A stretch of 15,013 nt of DNA, from contig CAZVZK010000207.1 of the NCBI GenBank assembly GCA_964630925.1, forward strand, positions 1 through 15,013, given 5' to 3'. Shown piece by piece: positions 13,924 to 15,013 of this stretch. This DNA comes from RGDT01 sp964630925 (lineage in GTDB: Bacteria > Planctomycetota > Planctomycetia > Gemmatales > Gemmataceae). Under the pieces are notes generated by a model, which did no database searches, had not been told where the DNA came from, and worked only from the letters and a program-made list of their open reading frames with translations. The translations under genes and the position numbers were made by a program. The number at the start of each line of letters is the position of its first letter. Within the stretch, counting starts at the first letter, position 1.

Positions 13924-14854
13924 ACTCCGGCAGCTCGTCGAGGAACAGCACACCGTGATGCGCCAGCGAGATCTCGCCCGGCGACGGCGGGTTGCCCCCG
14001 CCCACCATCCCCGCGTCGCTGATCGTGTGGTGGGGCGTGCGGAACGGCCGCCGCGTCAACAGCGGCTCGTCCGACGGCAATCGCCCCGTCGCGCTGTACA
14101 CCCGCGTCGTCTCCAGGCTCTCCGCCTCCGTCAGCGGCGGCAGGATCGTCGCCAGCCGCGCCGCCAGCATCGACTTGCCCGTCCCCGGCGGGCCGAGAAG
14201 AAGCACGTTATGTGAGCCGGCCGCCGCGACCATGAGCGCCCGCTTGGCGAACTCCTGGCCGCGCACGTCGGCGAAGTCGATGTCGTAGCTGTTGAGCCGC
14301 CCGAACGCCTCCTCCACGCCCGCCGTCATGCGCTCCAGGTGGAGCTGCCCGGAGAGCAGGCCGACGGCCTCCGCCAGCGTGCGGACGCCGTACACCTCGA
14401 TCCCCTTGACCACCGCCGCCTCGCGGGCGCTGCCCAGCGGCACGACGAGCCGCTTGACCCCGTTATTCGCCGCCGTCATCGCCATCGCCAGCGCGCCGCG
14501 GATCGGACGCAGGCTGCCATCGAGCGCCAGCTCACCCGCCACGGCGGCATCCTCCAGGTGGGCCGCGTCGAGCTGCTTGGTGGCCACGAGCAGCCCCAGC
14601 GCGATGGGCAGGTCGAACCCGCCGGCGTCCTTCTTCAGCTCCGCGGGGGCCAGGTTGATCACCGTGCGTCCCCACGGCCTGCGATAACCGAGGTTGGCCA
14701 GCGCCCGCTCGATGCGGTGGACGCTCTCGCGCACCGCCGCCTCTGGCAGGCCCACGAGGATCGTCTTGGCGAGGCCGGCGGCCGCATCGACCTCCGCCGC
14801 GACGGGGACGGCGTCGATGCCCACGAGAGCGAACGTGCTGATCCTGGCGAGCAT
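13739..14854 (-). pseudogene. comM: comM/yifB-type ATPase gene, interrupted by the prophage
   Basis: ComM is an AAA+ hexameric DNA helicase, in other bacteria aiding branch migration of incoming DNA during natural transformation. The start is the ATG at 14854 (MLARISTFAL), with GGGAGG upstream. The N-terminal domain has TILVGLPEAAVRES and INLAPAELKKDAGGFDLPIA. Walker A GPPGTGKS is at residues 221-228, Walker B VLFLDELPEF at 302-311, and the sequence ends at MNPCPCG (355). Sixteen phage-coded residues follow, then a stop at 13739-13741. A normal protein has about 500 residues; the AAA+ remainder and the C-terminal Mg-chelatase domain are lost, so it should be inactive. The missing part should lie beyond the left prophage end. 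Confidence 0.92.
13765..13810. other. Prophage/host attachment junction (att site)
   Basis: Reading the - strand, comM homology runs through ATG AAC CCG TGC CCG TGC GGG (MNPCPCG, 13790-13810) and then breaks into HPTIPSP, which is unlike ComM (normally an aromatic, often Tyr, follows). The crossover therefore lies in or near 13790-13805. On the phage side is an inverted repeat CCATC-GGT-GATGG (13765-13777), a possible recombinase-binding arm. The core also has a GCACGG direct duplication (13793-13804). The exact crossover dinucleotide needs the other junction, which is outside the window. Confidence 0.75.
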
Positions 14855-14894
14855 CGGCGGGCCCTCCCTGTCAATGGATGACAGTAACGATATG

Positions 14895-14923
14895 GTTGTA
14901 CACAGGAGGTGTTCGCCCGTCAA
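14895..14923 (-). promoter_or_regulatory. Candidate promoter of comM
   Basis: On the - strand TTGACG (14918-14923) and TACAAC (14895-14900) are separated by 17 bases, a sigma70-like arrangement 41 bases before the comM start. A short inverted repeat TGTCA-5-TGACA (14869-14883) lies in the leader. The spacing is ideal but the -10 is imperfect. Confidence 0.5.
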
Positions 14924-15013
14924 GTGCCCGCCCGGAATTCCCAGGAACGCCCGAGATGCGGTGGAGGCCTACTTGGGCGAACAGTCTGCATAGAATGGCA
15001 GGGTAGGGGTTGT

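Noticed and set aside
13787..14881. Open + strand frames opposite the comM gene
   Set aside because: Arg/Pro/Ala-rich translations typical of high-GC antisense DNA; no motifs.
14924..15013. Possible gene or further promoter in the terminal host segment (TAGAAT near 14992)
   Set aside because: Too short to support a gene, and no -35 at proper spacing was found; only the comM promoter is reasonably supported.

Overview
This window is the right-hand part of an integrated tailed phage (prophage) and its junction with the bacterial chromosome. Positions 1 to about 13,790 are phage DNA, almost all coded on the + strand. From about 13,790 to the end is host DNA, visibly richer in G+C, carrying the first 355 codons of a comM/yifB-type Mg-chelatase-like ATPase gene on the - strand. 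The ComM protein and a tail gene at 6951-7793 resemble, from memory, planctomycete proteins. A high-GC planctomycete or close relative is therefore my best guess for the host, but nothing in the window proves it.

Layout. 1-2059: head module, with a prohead protease cut by the window start, an HK97-type major capsid protein and a 66-residue accessory protein, closed by a strong intrinsic terminator (2102-2140). 2163-4339: connector and tail-tube module (gp6-like connector, head-tail adaptor, gp10-like protein, tail completion protein, major tail protein). 4343-6937: tail assembly chaperones joined by a canonical A AAA AAC -1 frameshift site, then the tape measure. 6951-9730: a tail-tip-type protein and a long repetitive tail fibre. 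This is a long-tailed, non-contractile (siphovirus-like) plan, since no sheath or baseplate genes are seen. 9727-11250: a GT9-like glycosyltransferase and a cytosine-5 DNA methyltransferase. 11237-13923: a tandem MerR-like DNA-binding protein and a large serine recombinase that ends at the attachment junction. Terminase, portal, the protease N-terminus, any lysis, repressor and replication genes, and the comM 3' part would lie left of the window.

How it works together. The recombinase would insert the phage into comM at the codons for the conserved NPCPCG motif, inactivating that gene. The small DNA-binding protein just upstream is a candidate excision (directionality) factor. The head and tail genes form tightly packed, often overlapping units. 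Some starts have good Shine-Dalgarno sequences, while several others lack one and share a 15-base start context.

The most unusual observation is in the methyltransferase gene. A second reading frame (10778-11188) carries, in order, the hallmark motifs I remember from another phage protein family (SGxMRSG, GLLPTP, RLMGFPDGWT). They fall exactly opposite the conserved methyltransferase motifs GYDAEW, WIAAYP and DGVPRWLDR, so the region looks double-coding. Other points of note are that the recombinase's last ~45 codons are read from host DNA in the integrated state, and that a hairpin overlaps the capsid gene's ribosome binding site.
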